The position numbers and the translations under genes are program-made. From NCBI RefSeq assembly GCF_004343585.1, contig NZ_SLYW01000009.1, positions 114,065-178,064 on the forward strand: a stretch of 64,000 bases of DNA, read 5' to 3'. Of the stretch, positions 16,362 to 25,057 are shown one piece after another (position 1 is the first letter of the stretch; the number at the start of each line of letters is the position of its first letter). The DNA is from Neorhizobium sp. JUb45 (GTDB taxonomy: Bacteria; Pseudomonadota; Alphaproteobacteria; Rhizobiales; Rhizobiaceae). The notes beneath the pieces are model-generated. The model was not told where the DNA came from. It did no database searches and was given only the letters and a program-made list of their open reading frames with translations.

Positions 16362-17840
16362 ATGAACGTAGTAACCAAACTTTCCTCGATGCTGAGTTTC
16401 GACGTCATGTCACTACCAACCGGACTGTTCATCGACGGTGAATGGCGCGATGGCGGCGAGGGCAAAACGATAGATGTTCTTGATCCCTCGACCGGTCAGG
16501 TCATCGTTGCCGTTGCCGACGCCACGATCGACGATGCAATGGAGGCTGTCGCGGCCGCGCATCGTGCCGCCAAGGGATGGGCGGCGACGGCGCCGCGCAA
16601 ACGCTCAGAGATCCTGCGTCGCTGCTACGAGCTGATGATCGAGCGAAAGGAGATGCTGGCCGAACTGATCAGCCTGGAAAACGGCAAGACCCTTACGGAC
16701 GCACAGGGCGAAGTTGCTTATGCTGCCGAATATTTCCGCTGGTTTGCCGAAGAGGCGGTCCGGCTGAACGGTGAAATCTCAACCGCGCCGAGCGGTGCCA
16801 ACAAGATCATGGTCGAATACCAGCCGATTGGCGTCGCGGTGCTGGTAACGCCCTGGAATTTCCCCGCAGCGATGGCGACCCGCAAGGTTGGTCCAGCGCT
16901 TGCCGCCGGATGCACCTGCGTGCTCAAGCCTGCGACCGAGACACCGTTGACGGCTCTGGTTCTCGCCGCGCTCTACAAAGAAGCGGGCGTTCCCGACGGT
17001 GTCGTCAATGTGGTCACCACCTCGAAGTCGGGGCCGGCGGTCAGCGCTATGCTGAACGACAAACGCGTACGCAAGCTTTCCTTTACCGGCTCAACGGAAG
17101 TCGGCCGCGTCCTGCTGCGCGAAGCGGCCAATACGGTCGTGTCGTGCTCGATGGAGCTCGGGGGCAATGCGCCTTTCGTCGTGTTTGATGACGCCGACCT
17201 CGATGCCGCGATCGAAGGTGCGATGATCGCCAAGATGCGCAATGGCGGTGAAGCCTGCACTGCGGCCAATCGCTTCTATGTCCAGTCTGGTATCGCCAAG
17301 GCTTTTTCCGATCGCCTGGCCGAGCGAATGGCAGCGATGATGGTGGCCGCAGGTTATGACAAGACCGCGCAATGTGGCCCGCTCATCAATCCGAAAGCAG
17401 TCAGTCGCATCAAGGGCCTTGTTGACGACGCGACCGCCCGTGGCGCGACTGTCCTGGCCGGCGGCGGCCCGCTCAACCGCAACGGCTTCTTTTTCGCGCC
17501 GACGGTTCTGACCGGCGTGACGACGGATTCGGAGATTGCCGCTGAAGAAATTTTCGGACCGATCGCAGCGATCACGACCTTCGAGACCGAGGACGAGGTT
17601 GTCGATCTCGCAAACGGCACCGAATACGGCTTGATCTCCTACGTCTATACCAAGGATCTCGCCCGCGGCCTGCGCATTTCCGAACGGATGGATAGCGGCA
17701 TGGTCGGCCTTAACCGCGGTATCGTGTCCGATCCGGCAGCCCCTTTCGGAGGTACCAAGCAAAGTGGTCTCGGTCGTGAGGGCGCGCATCACGGCATCCT
17801 GGAATATTGCGAGGCCAAATATATCGCCGTCAGCTGGTAA
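16362..17840 (+). CDS. NAD(P)+ aldehyde dehydrogenase, succinate-semialdehyde type
   Basis: A 492-residue ALDH-superfamily enzyme closest in pattern to GabD-type succinate semialdehyde dehydrogenases. Key elements are VTPWNFPAAMATRK (~163), SFTGSTEVGR (~240), catalytic Glu in MELGGNAPF (~265) and nucleophilic Cys in NGGEACTAANRFYV (~300). The C-terminus has GGTKQSGLGREG. The ATG follows the previous stop by one base, so translation is coupled. Its substrate is likely an acid semialdehyde produced by this operon. Confidence 0.93.
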   Translation: MNVVTKLSSMLSFDVMSLPTGLFIDGEWRDGGEGKTIDVLDPSTGQVIVAVADATIDDAMEAVAAAHRAAKGWAATAPRKRSEILRRCYELMIERKEMLAELISLENGKTLTDAQGEVAYAAEYFRWFAEEAVRLNGEISTAPSGANKIMVEYQPIGVAVLVTPWNFPAAMATRKVGPALAAGCTCVLKPATETPLTALVLAALYKEAGVPDGVVNVVTTSKSGPAVSAMLNDKRVRKLSFTGSTEVGRVLLREAANTVVSCSMELGGNAPFVVFDDADLDAAIEGAMIAKMRNGGEACTAANRFYVQSGIAKAFSDRLAERMAAMMVAAGYDKTAQCGPLINPKAVSRIKGLVDDATARGATVLAGGGPLNRNGFFFAPTVLTGVTTDSEIAAEEIFGPIAAITTFETEDEVVDLANGTEYGLISYVYTKDLARGLRISERMDSGMVGLNRGIVSDPAAPFGGTKQSGLGREGAHHGILEYCEAKYIAVSW

Positions 17841-17865
17841 GCGGAACGGTTGGGAGGAGACTGTC

Positions 17866-18981
17866 TTGAAAATATCGAAAATCGACGTGTTCCAGCTGGC
17901 CATGGGAGATGGCACTGGCTGGATGCCAAAGAGTGCTTTCGTCAGGGTCGAAACGGACGAAGGTCTGTTCGGGCTTGGCGAGGCATCCCCCATGCAGGGT
18001 GGCTATTCTTCGCTGGTGGTGATTGCCCGTGACATGGCCCCATTTTTGATCGACAAGGATCCCCTCGATCATGCCGTTCTGCTCGATACGCTCTTGCACA
18101 AATGCATCAAGCTCGGCCCAGACGGCATCGTCACCGGCGCGTTGGCCGCGCTCGACATCGCGCTGTGGGACCTCAAGGGCAAGATGCTCGGGCAGCCGGT
18201 CTACAAACTGCTCGGCGGCGCCTGGAATAAGACCTTGCCATGCTACAGCTCGGTCGGCGGCAACGCGGATCGCACAGTAAATGACGTGGTGCGTGCGGTG
18301 GCTGCCCGTGTCGAGAAAGAACAACCAGCCGCGGTTAAGATCCGCTGGGACGGTGATCGGACCCGTCAGGATGTCGATATCAAGGGTGATATCGAAAAAG
18401 CAAAGGCTGTACGAAGGCTGCTCGGCGAGGACTTCGTCATCGGTTTCGATGCCAATAATGGTTATTCGATCGGCGGCGCCATGCGAGTGGGTCGCGTCCT
18501 TGAAGACCTCGGCTACACCTGGTTCGAGGAGCCGGTACAGCATTACAACGTCGCCGCCATGGGTGAAGTCGCGCAGCGGCTCGACATCACCGTATCGGCT
18601 GGCGAGCAAACCTATACCGTTCAAGGCTTGAAAGACTTGATCGAGGCCGGCGTGCGTATGGTGCAACCGGATATCGTCAAGATGGGCGGCATCACCGGTA
18701 TGATGCAGTGTGCTGCGCTTGCGCGGGCGCATGGGGTCGAACTGGTTCCGCACCAGACACAACCGACTGTCGGCCATCTCGCCAACATTCATGTGCTCAG
18801 CACAATCATGCACCTCGCAAAACCGGTGGAGCTTGCCGACAAATGGGAAAGAGGAGAGCCCATTTTCGTCAACCCATCGCAGCCGATCGACGGTTGCTTC
18901 ACCGTTCCGGATACGCCGGGGCTGGGCATCCAGTTCGATGAAAGGGAAATGCAGGCACGGCGCCTGCCAATCGCCGGGTAA
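17866..18981 (+). CDS. enolase-superfamily sugar-acid dehydratase (mandelate racemase group)
   Basis: A 371-residue protein starting at TTG 17866, 6 bp after GGGAGGAG. The barrel carries KIRW (~165), the metal ligands Asp in FDANNGY (~193), Glu in WFEEPV (~220) and Glu in SAGEQTY (~246), then VQPDIVKMGG (~270) and the His in VPHQTQPT (~297). The Asp-His pair marks the mandelate racemase subgroup, which includes galactonate, rhamnonate and related acid-sugar dehydratases. It would turn an aldonic or similar acid into a 2-keto-3-deoxy acid. The exact substrate is open. Confidence 0.9.
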   Translation: MKISKIDVFQLAMGDGTGWMPKSAFVRVETDEGLFGLGEASPMQGGYSSLVVIARDMAPFLIDKDPLDHAVLLDTLLHKCIKLGPDGIVTGALAALDIALWDLKGKMLGQPVYKLLGGAWNKTLPCYSSVGGNADRTVNDVVRAVAARVEKEQPAAVKIRWDGDRTRQDVDIKGDIEKAKAVRRLLGEDFVIGFDANNGYSIGGAMRVGRVLEDLGYTWFEEPVQHYNVAAMGEVAQRLDITVSAGEQTYTVQGLKDLIEAGVRMVQPDIVKMGGITGMMQCAALARAHGVELVPHQTQPTVGHLANIHVLSTIMHLAKPVELADKWERGEPIFVNPSQPIDGCFTVPDTPGLGIQFDEREMQARRLPIAG

Positions 18982-19005
18982 TAATCGCCATCTGGGAGGA
19001 TGAAA

Positions 19006-20619
19006 ATGACGATTACACGCAGACAGCTTCTCGCTACCGGTGTTGCCGGATCAGCACTGGCCATCGTCGGGGCAGGAGGATCCCCGGCGCTGGCGCAGGC
19101 TGGCAACGATACCATCACCCTAGCTTTTGCCGCACGCTCGCCGGTGGCCCTCAATCCGCAGTTTCAGGGATTGCTTGGGGCAGATAATTGGGTCTGCGCG
19201 CAGGTCTACGACACGCTGGTGAAGACGCCGGATGGCCGTTGGGCAACCAACCCGGAAGAATTTGTGCCGAGCCTTGCGGAAAGCTGGCAGGCATCGGAAG
19301 ACCAGAAGACTTGGACCTACAAGCTACGCTCTGGTGTCAAGTTTCATAAAGGGTATGGAGACCTGACCGCAGAGGATGTCGCCTTCACCTTTGGCCGGCA
19401 TCTCGATCCGAAGATCAACACTGCCACCAAGACCTATTACAGTAACATCGCGACGGTCGAAGCGTCGGACCCCTTGACCGTGGTCATTAAACTCAAACAG
19501 CCCGATCCCTTGCTGAACGCATCGAGCGTTTCGCTGCTTGCCTCGGCGATCCTTTGCAAGAAAGCTTTCGAGGAAAAGGGCGATGCCTTCAACATGGATC
19601 CGGTCGGTTCGGGGCCGTATCAGGTTGAACGCGTTGATAGCGCGAGCGGCGTTCACCTGAAGGCCTTCGCCGACTATTTTGGCGGCCCAGCAGCCACGCA
19701 AAACCTGCGCATCCGCTATATCGCTGATACAACGGCAAGAACACTTGCCTTTGCATCCGGTGATGTCGACATGATCGAGGGCGTGCGTTCACCCGGCTGG
19801 ATGGATTCCATGCGCCAGCAGGCCATCTCGACGATTTTCGACGCCACCGCGCCGGGCAGCATCAATACGCTCAACATCAATCTGACCAAGGGGCCGCTCG
19901 CGGATATCAAGGTCCGTCAGGCCATTCGATACGCCATCGATACCCAAGCGATCGCCGACGCATTCGGCGGCATTGCTACGCCTATGGTTGGACTGATCGC
20001 ATCACAATTCCCGGGCAAAGTTTCGGCCGATCAGCTCCCCGAGGCACTTCGCTACGGACACGATCCCGAAAAAGCGATGGCGTTGCTTGCCGAAGCTGGT
20101 CACGCGGGCGGTCTGACCATTCCCTGCTTTGTCAGCCAGCGCGAGGATTATGCCTCGATCATGCTGATGGTTCAGGAGCAATTGCGCGCGGTAAAGATCA
20201 ATCTCGACATGAAAATCATCGATCACGCAACCTTCCATGCCGACAATCGGAAGGACAAGGGAACCCTGATCCTGCAGTCGACGAGTTATCCGCCTGTGCC
20301 GACGCTGACGATATCCAACATCCTTGCAAAGGCCGGCGAAACCAAGCCGGACGGCACCGGTGGCACGAACTTCAGTCATTACGGTGACACCATCCCCGGC
20401 ATCGACGATCTGATGGAAAAAGCACTGGCGACCGCCGATTTCGATCAGCGCATGGGCGTTGTCCAAGATATGGAAAAACAGATCCTCAAGGACTTGCCGG
20501 CCTTGGGAATGATCACGCTTTCCTACGTCGTGGCGCGCAATCCTCGCATCGACCTTGGTTACAAGGTCGAGTCAGGACCCGCTTACTGGCCGATGAACAA
20601 AGCGAAACGCGTTGCCTGA
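19006..20619 (+). CDS. ABC transporter solute-binding protein, family 5 (paralogue 1)
   Basis: A 537-residue periplasmic binding protein of the DppA/OppA/NikA type. The N-terminus ITRRQLLATGVAGSALAI has the twin-arginine (Tat) look, with an Ala-Leu-Ala cleavage region near residue 29. ATG 19006 has GGAGG six bases upstream; an earlier ATG at 19000 overlaps that site. The family domain runs over residues ~60-450 (SLAESWQASEDQKTWTYKL near the start). The downstream gene is a close paralogue with the same layout. Despite the peptide-transporter family, clustering with sugar-acid enzymes suggests a non-peptide ligand. Confidence 0.93.
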   Translation: MTITRRQLLATGVAGSALAIVGAGGSPALAQAGNDTITLAFAARSPVALNPQFQGLLGADNWVCAQVYDTLVKTPDGRWATNPEEFVPSLAESWQASEDQKTWTYKLRSGVKFHKGYGDLTAEDVAFTFGRHLDPKINTATKTYYSNIATVEASDPLTVVIKLKQPDPLLNASSVSLLASAILCKKAFEEKGDAFNMDPVGSGPYQVERVDSASGVHLKAFADYFGGPAATQNLRIRYIADTTARTLAFASGDVDMIEGVRSPGWMDSMRQQAISTIFDATAPGSINTLNINLTKGPLADIKVRQAIRYAIDTQAIADAFGGIATPMVGLIASQFPGKVSADQLPEALRYGHDPEKAMALLAEAGHAGGLTIPCFVSQREDYASIMLMVQEQLRAVKINLDMKIIDHATFHADNRKDKGTLILQSTSYPPVPTLTISNILAKAGETKPDGTGGTNFSHYGDTIPGIDDLMEKALATADFDQRMGVVQDMEKQILKDLPALGMITLSYVVARNPRIDLGYKVESGPAYWPMNKAKRVA

Positions 20620-20653
20620 CAGGCGACCCCTCTGTTCCGCCAGGAAGACATGT

Positions 20654-20676
20654 GCCCGGAGCGCTGAACTCCGGGC
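20654..20676 (+). terminator. intercistronic hairpin between the two binding-protein genes
   Basis: GCCCGGAG and CTCCGGGC form a perfect 8-bp GC-rich stem with a 7-base loop, 34 bp after the first binding-protein stop. There is no T-tract. It may be an RNA-stabilising or attenuating element that gives higher expression of the upstream genes rather than a true terminator. Confidence 0.5.
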
Positions 20677-20714
20677 CTAACGCCAAACGCGTCAAGAAAA
20701 ACGGGAGTGTCCTT

Positions 20715-22331
20715 ATGAATATTACACGCAGAAATTTGCTTGCCACGAGCGCAGCCGGGATCGTGGTCGCAAGTCTTCCTGCCGGAGCGAGTGTGGCTTT
20801 CGCCCAGAAAGCCAATGACACGATCACGTTTGCCGTCGCAGCGCGTTCCAGCAACAGCCTCAATCCGCAGGAGGTCGGCCTGAGTGGAGCCGACAACTGG
20901 GCCGTTTACCAGATCTTCGACCGGTTGGTGAACCTGCCAGCCGGTCAATGGGCAAAGGAGCCACAGGACTATCTGCCTGGTTTGGCGGAAAGCTGGACCG
21001 TCAGCGAGGACGCCCGGACCTGGACATACAAGCTGCGCAAGGGCGTCAAATTCCACAAGGAATATGGAGAATTGACTTCGGATGACGTCGTCTTTTCCTT
21101 CCGCCGACATATCGATCCCAAGACCGTCACCAACTCGAAAACGTTCTATACGAATATCGACTCAGTGGAGGCACCGGATGCAGCGACGGTCGTCTTCATG
21201 CTGAAAAGCCCGGACCCGCTATTCAATACGTCTTGCCATTCTCATGTCAGCGCTTCGATCCTGTGCAAAAAGGCCTTCGAGGAGAAGGGCGCGGACTTCA
21301 GCAAGGACCCGATCGGTTCGGGCGCCTACCAGTTCGAAAGCCTTGATTCCAGTCAGGGCATGCTTCTGACCGCGTTCCCCCAATATTTCGATGGTCCGGC
21401 CAACACGGAGAAAGTCCGTATCCGATACATTTCCGACACGACCGCGCGCACACTTGCATTCGCGTCCGGCGATATCGACATGATCGAGGGTGTACGTTCG
21501 CCAGGCTGGATGGACACAATGCGTGGGCAATCGAGCGAAACCATTTTCGATGCCACTGCGCCGGGAAGCCTCAACAGCCTCGCAATCAACCTTACGCGCG
21601 GGCCGCTCAAGGATGTGCGGGTGCGTAAAGCAATCCGCTATGCCATTGATGCCACCGCCATTGCCGGCGCGTTTGGAGGCATCGCAGCGCCGATGATCGG
21701 CGTTGTTGCATCGCAATTTCCAGGTGCTGTGCGTGCCGAGGATCTGCCGGAAGATCTGCGTTATGCTTATGATCCGGAAAAGGCAACGGCACTGCTCGCC
21801 GAGGCCGGTTTTGCCGGCGGACTTACCATCCCCTGCTATGTCAGCCAGCGGGAAGACTATGCCTCGATCATGCTGATGATCCAGGAGCAATTGCGTGCGG
21901 TGAATATCAATCTTGATCTCAAGATGATTGACCACGCTACCTTCCATTCCGACAACCGTCTCGACAAGAACACCCTGGCGCTGTGGTCGTCGAGTTATTC
22001 GCCGGTGCCGACCCAGATCATCTCGGACCAGCTCGCCAGGTCCTTCGAGGTCAAATCCGACGGCACTGGCGGCACCAATTTCGCCCATTACGGTACGGCC
22101 ATTCCCGGCATTGACGACATGTTGAACACGACGCTTGCAGAACCGGACTTCGACAAGCGCATGGCGCTGGTTCAAGGCATGGAAAAGCAGATCCTCGCCG
22201 ATCTGCCACTGCTTGGCATCGTCACGCTCTCCTATGTCGTGGCCCGTAATCCGCGCGTCGATATCGGCTTCAAGGTCGAATCCGGCCCGGCCTACTGGCC
22301 GCTGCGCCACGCCAAGATCGTTCAGGCATAG
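20715..22331 (+). CDS. ABC transporter solute-binding protein, family 5 (paralogue 2)
   Basis: A 538-residue protein that parallels its neighbour along its whole length, e.g. GDIDMIEGVRSPGWMDTM, ATAPGSLNSLAINLTRGPL and the shared IPCYVSQREDYASIMLM. Its signal MNITRRNLLATSAAGIVV is also Tat-like. ATG 20715 follows GGGAG. Tandem duplication with divergence suggests two ligands, or two affinities, feeding one permease. It ends 11 bp before the first permease gene. Confidence 0.93.
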   Translation: MNITRRNLLATSAAGIVVASLPAGASVAFAQKANDTITFAVAARSSNSLNPQEVGLSGADNWAVYQIFDRLVNLPAGQWAKEPQDYLPGLAESWTVSEDARTWTYKLRKGVKFHKEYGELTSDDVVFSFRRHIDPKTVTNSKTFYTNIDSVEAPDAATVVFMLKSPDPLFNTSCHSHVSASILCKKAFEEKGADFSKDPIGSGAYQFESLDSSQGMLLTAFPQYFDGPANTEKVRIRYISDTTARTLAFASGDIDMIEGVRSPGWMDTMRGQSSETIFDATAPGSLNSLAINLTRGPLKDVRVRKAIRYAIDATAIAGAFGGIAAPMIGVVASQFPGAVRAEDLPEDLRYAYDPEKATALLAEAGFAGGLTIPCYVSQREDYASIMLMIQEQLRAVNINLDLKMIDHATFHSDNRLDKNTLALWSSSYSPVPTQIISDQLARSFEVKSDGTGGTNFAHYGTAIPGIDDMLNTTLAEPDFDKRMALVQGMEKQILADLPLLGIVTLSYVVARNPRVDIGFKVESGPAYWPLRHAKIVQA

Positions 22332-22342
22332 GAGGCACCATC

Positions 22343-23275
22343 ATGCCCAGTCTTATTGCCAGCAAACTTCTCGATGCCATCCCGACCCTGTGGCTCGTAC
22401 TTACGCTCGTCTTTGTGGCGCTGCGCATTCTTCCGGGTGATCCGGCGCTGGTGGCGCTCGGTGATTTCGCTACCCCCGAACAGCTCGCGCTCTTCAGGGA
22501 GCAGGCGGGTCTCGATGCACCGCTGTGGCAGCAGTATTTCGCCTTTCTATGGGACGTGGTGACTTTCGATTTCGGGAATTCGCTCATCACCAAGGAGAGT
22601 GTGGCCGGAGTGATCGGCTATAACCTGCCCTTCACGGTGGCGCTGGCCATCGGGGCGACGGCGATCGGTGTTATTATCGGTGTGCCGTTCGGTGTGCTTG
22701 CCGCGGTACGCAAGAACAAGGCACCCGATCAGGGTATGCGCGTCTTCTCGCTGGTCGGTTATGCCATTCCGGACTTCTATCTCGGCGCCGTCCTGCTGAT
22801 CGTTTTTGCGCTCAACTTGAAGCTTTTCCCGATCAATGGCGGCGGCGAAGGCTTTTGGGGTCAGCTGTATCATCTGGCACTTCCGGCCATTACGCTGGCT
22901 GTGCTGAAGATCGCCTTCCTCGGTCGTCTGACGCGCACAGCACTTCTGGAAGTGCTCTCCAAGGATTACGTGCGCACGGCAAAGGCGAAGGGCGCCCCGC
23001 CCAAGACGGTCATCTACAAACATGCGCTGCGCAACGCCCTCCTGCCGATCGTCACCGGCCTTGGCCTCAGCCTGCTCGCAACGCTGTCCGGCGCGGTCGC
23101 AGTAGAACTCGTGTTCAACCGGCCAGGCCTCGGTTCCACCCTGATCAAGGCGATCGCCGAACGTGACTATACCCTGATCCAGGGTGCGGTCGTAGTGTTT
23201 GCGCTGATGGTGGTGGTCGTCAATCTTCTCGTCGATGTGCTCTACACGATCATCGACCCGCGTCTGGGGAGCTAA
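22343..23275 (+). CDS. ABC transporter permease, DppB type
   Basis: A 310-residue inner-membrane permease with about six transmembrane helices. It has the N-terminal signature (IPTLWLVLTLVFVALRILPG) of DppB/OppB proteins and the EAA loop KDYVRTAKAKGAPPKTVIYK (~210-230) that contacts the ATPase. TAGGAGG precedes the ATG. It pairs with the DppC-type permease that begins 3 bp downstream. Confidence 0.95.
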   Translation: MPSLIASKLLDAIPTLWLVLTLVFVALRILPGDPALVALGDFATPEQLALFREQAGLDAPLWQQYFAFLWDVVTFDFGNSLITKESVAGVIGYNLPFTVALAIGATAIGVIIGVPFGVLAAVRKNKAPDQGMRVFSLVGYAIPDFYLGAVLLIVFALNLKLFPINGGGEGFWGQLYHLALPAITLAVLKIAFLGRLTRTALLEVLSKDYVRTAKAKGAPPKTVIYKHALRNALLPIVTGLGLSLLATLSGAVAVELVFNRPGLGSTLIKAIAERDYTLIQGAVVVFALMVVVVNLLVDVLYTIIDPRLGS

Positions 23276-23278
23276 ATC

Positions 23279-24160
23279 ATGGCTGCTGTCGATATCTCCG
23301 TCACGCCGGATGCCGGCGAAGGAAAATTTGCCGTTCTGCGCAAGCTGCTGTTCGGCAAGGTGTCCACCACCATCGCCTTCATAACCGTGCTGTTGTTCTG
23401 CATCCTGGCGATCTTTGCTCCGTGGATCGCCCCTTATGATCCGTTAAAGCAGAGCTTTCTGTCGATCAACAAATATCCCTCATTGCAGTACTGGCTCGGC
23501 ACCGACCAGTTCGGGCGTGATGTCCTGTCGCGCCTGATCCATGGCTCGCGGACCTCGCTTCTGTTTGGCCTGATCGCGCCGGCATGTGCCGCGGTGATTG
23601 GGACGACGCTCGGCGTGCTTGCCGGCTTTTTCGGTGGTCTCATCGATCGCATCGTTTCCAAGATGATCGACCTGATGATGGCCTTTCCCGAACTGCTTCT
23701 GGCAATTATCGTGTCGGCGGCGCTTGGCGGTGGCTTCTGGAACGTCGTTCTGGTTCTCACCATTGCCTTCGTGCCCGGTTTTGCGCGTGTTGCCCGCGCC
23801 TCGACACTGGCGGTGCGACAGGAGCCTTACATCGAGGCCTCAATGGCAATCGGTGTGAAGACGCCGGTGATTATCTTCCGGCATGTCGTTCCGAACATTG
23901 CTGCGCCCATCGTTCTGTTGTGGACGCTCTGGATCGCGTCGGCCATCCGTCTCGAAGCGGCGCTGAGCTTCCTCGGCATAGGAACGCAGCCGCCGGCCGC
24001 TAGCTGGGGCAATATCATCCGGGAAGGACTTGGCAATGTGTTCGGATCTCCTTGGCCCATCATCGGTGCCGGTCTGGCTATCACCACGATCGTGCTGTCG
24101 ATCAACCTCATCGGTGACGCGGCCCGGGACATGCTCGACCCAAATTCGAGCGAACGATGA
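23279..24160 (+). CDS. ABC transporter permease, DppC type
   Basis: A 293-residue permease with a first helix at ~35-55, a periplasmic loop containing WLGTDQFGRDVLSRLIHGSR (~78-97), and the EAA loop VRQEPYIEASMAIGVKTPVI (~180-200). These are the standard marks of DppC/OppC. Its stop overlaps the start of the fumarylacetoacetase-type gene (ATGA), so the enzyme is inserted between permease and ATPase genes of the same transporter. Confidence 0.95.
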   Translation: MAAVDISVTPDAGEGKFAVLRKLLFGKVSTTIAFITVLLFCILAIFAPWIAPYDPLKQSFLSINKYPSLQYWLGTDQFGRDVLSRLIHGSRTSLLFGLIAPACAAVIGTTLGVLAGFFGGLIDRIVSKMIDLMMAFPELLLAIIVSAALGGGFWNVVLVLTIAFVPGFARVARASTLAVRQEPYIEASMAIGVKTPVIIFRHVVPNIAAPIVLLWTLWIASAIRLEAALSFLGIGTQPPAASWGNIIREGLGNVFGSPWPIIGAGLAITTIVLSINLIGDAARDMLDPNSSER

Positions 24161-25029
24161 GTGACAGAACGGTGAGACTTGTTCGTTTCGGACCTGCCGG
24201 AGCCGAATGCCCCGGCATCATCGACGGCAAAGGAGTCATCCGGGATGTTTCCGGGCATGTGTCTGACTGGACAGGCGACAATCTAGGTCCAGACGTTCTG
24301 CAAAAGATCAACGCCCTCAATGCCGACGAATTGCAAATAGTCCCGACCGGGGCGCGGCTTGGGGCATGCGTTGCGCGACCCGGCAAATTCATCTGCATCG
24401 GCTTGAACTATCACTGCAATGCCGAAAGCCTAGGCCAGCCGATCCCGGATGAACCCGTCATTGCCATGAAGCCGCTGTCGGCGATCTGCGGTCCGAATGA
24501 CGGCATTGAGTTGCCGCGCAGTTCGACGACGACCGATTGGGAAGTCGAACTCGGCATCGTCATCGGCAAGCCTGCGAAATATATTGATGAGAAAGATGCC
24601 CGCAGTCATGTTGCCGGCTACTGTCTGATCAACGATCTCGCTGACCGCGATCTGCAGAGCAAACGGGGCGGCGACACCAGTAAGGGCAGGGGCCATGACA
24701 GTTTCGGCCCGATCGGACCGCATTTCGTTCCCGCTCACTGCATAGCCGATCCGCAGTCGCTTGATCTCTGGCTAGAGATCGACCGAGAGCGCACCCAGAA
24801 CGGCAAGACCGCCAACATGATCTTCGGCGTCGATTATCTGGTTGCCTATCTGTCGCAATTCATGACGCTTCTACCTGGCGACATCATTGCCAGCGGCACG
24901 CCCGCGGGGATCGGTATCGGCATGAAGCCACCACGATTTCTCGCGCCCGGTCAGACTGTTCGGCTCGGTGGTACGGGCTTGGGTGAGCAACATCATGTCG
25001 TTCGCGCCTGCGCAGAACATGCGACCTGA
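24157..25029 (+). CDS. fumarylacetoacetate hydrolase (FAH) family protein
   Basis: A 290-residue cytosolic protein. The FAH barrel starts near residue 75 with FICIGLNYHCNAE; metal ligands are expected in DWEVELGIVIGK (~128) and LINDLADRDLQ (~155), and the end motif GDIIASGTPAGIGIGMKPP is clear (~245). Family members hydrolyse or decarboxylate diketo acids, for example 2,4-diketo-3-deoxy acids giving pyruvate plus a smaller acid. Next to a dehydratase and dehydrogenases, that is the most economical reading here. Translation is coupled to the upstream permease. Confidence 0.92.
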   Translation: MSDRTVRLVRFGPAGAECPGIIDGKGVIRDVSGHVSDWTGDNLGPDVLQKINALNADELQIVPTGARLGACVARPGKFICIGLNYHCNAESLGQPIPDEPVIAMKPLSAICGPNDGIELPRSSTTTDWEVELGIVIGKPAKYIDEKDARSHVAGYCLINDLADRDLQSKRGGDTSKGRGHDSFGPIGPHFVPAHCIADPQSLDLWLEIDRERTQNGKTANMIFGVDYLVAYLSQFMTLLPGDIIASGTPAGIGIGMKPPRFLAPGQTVRLGGTGLGEQHHVVRACAEHAT

Positions 25030-25057
25030 TGAGAACAACAATATGGAGGAGAACACC

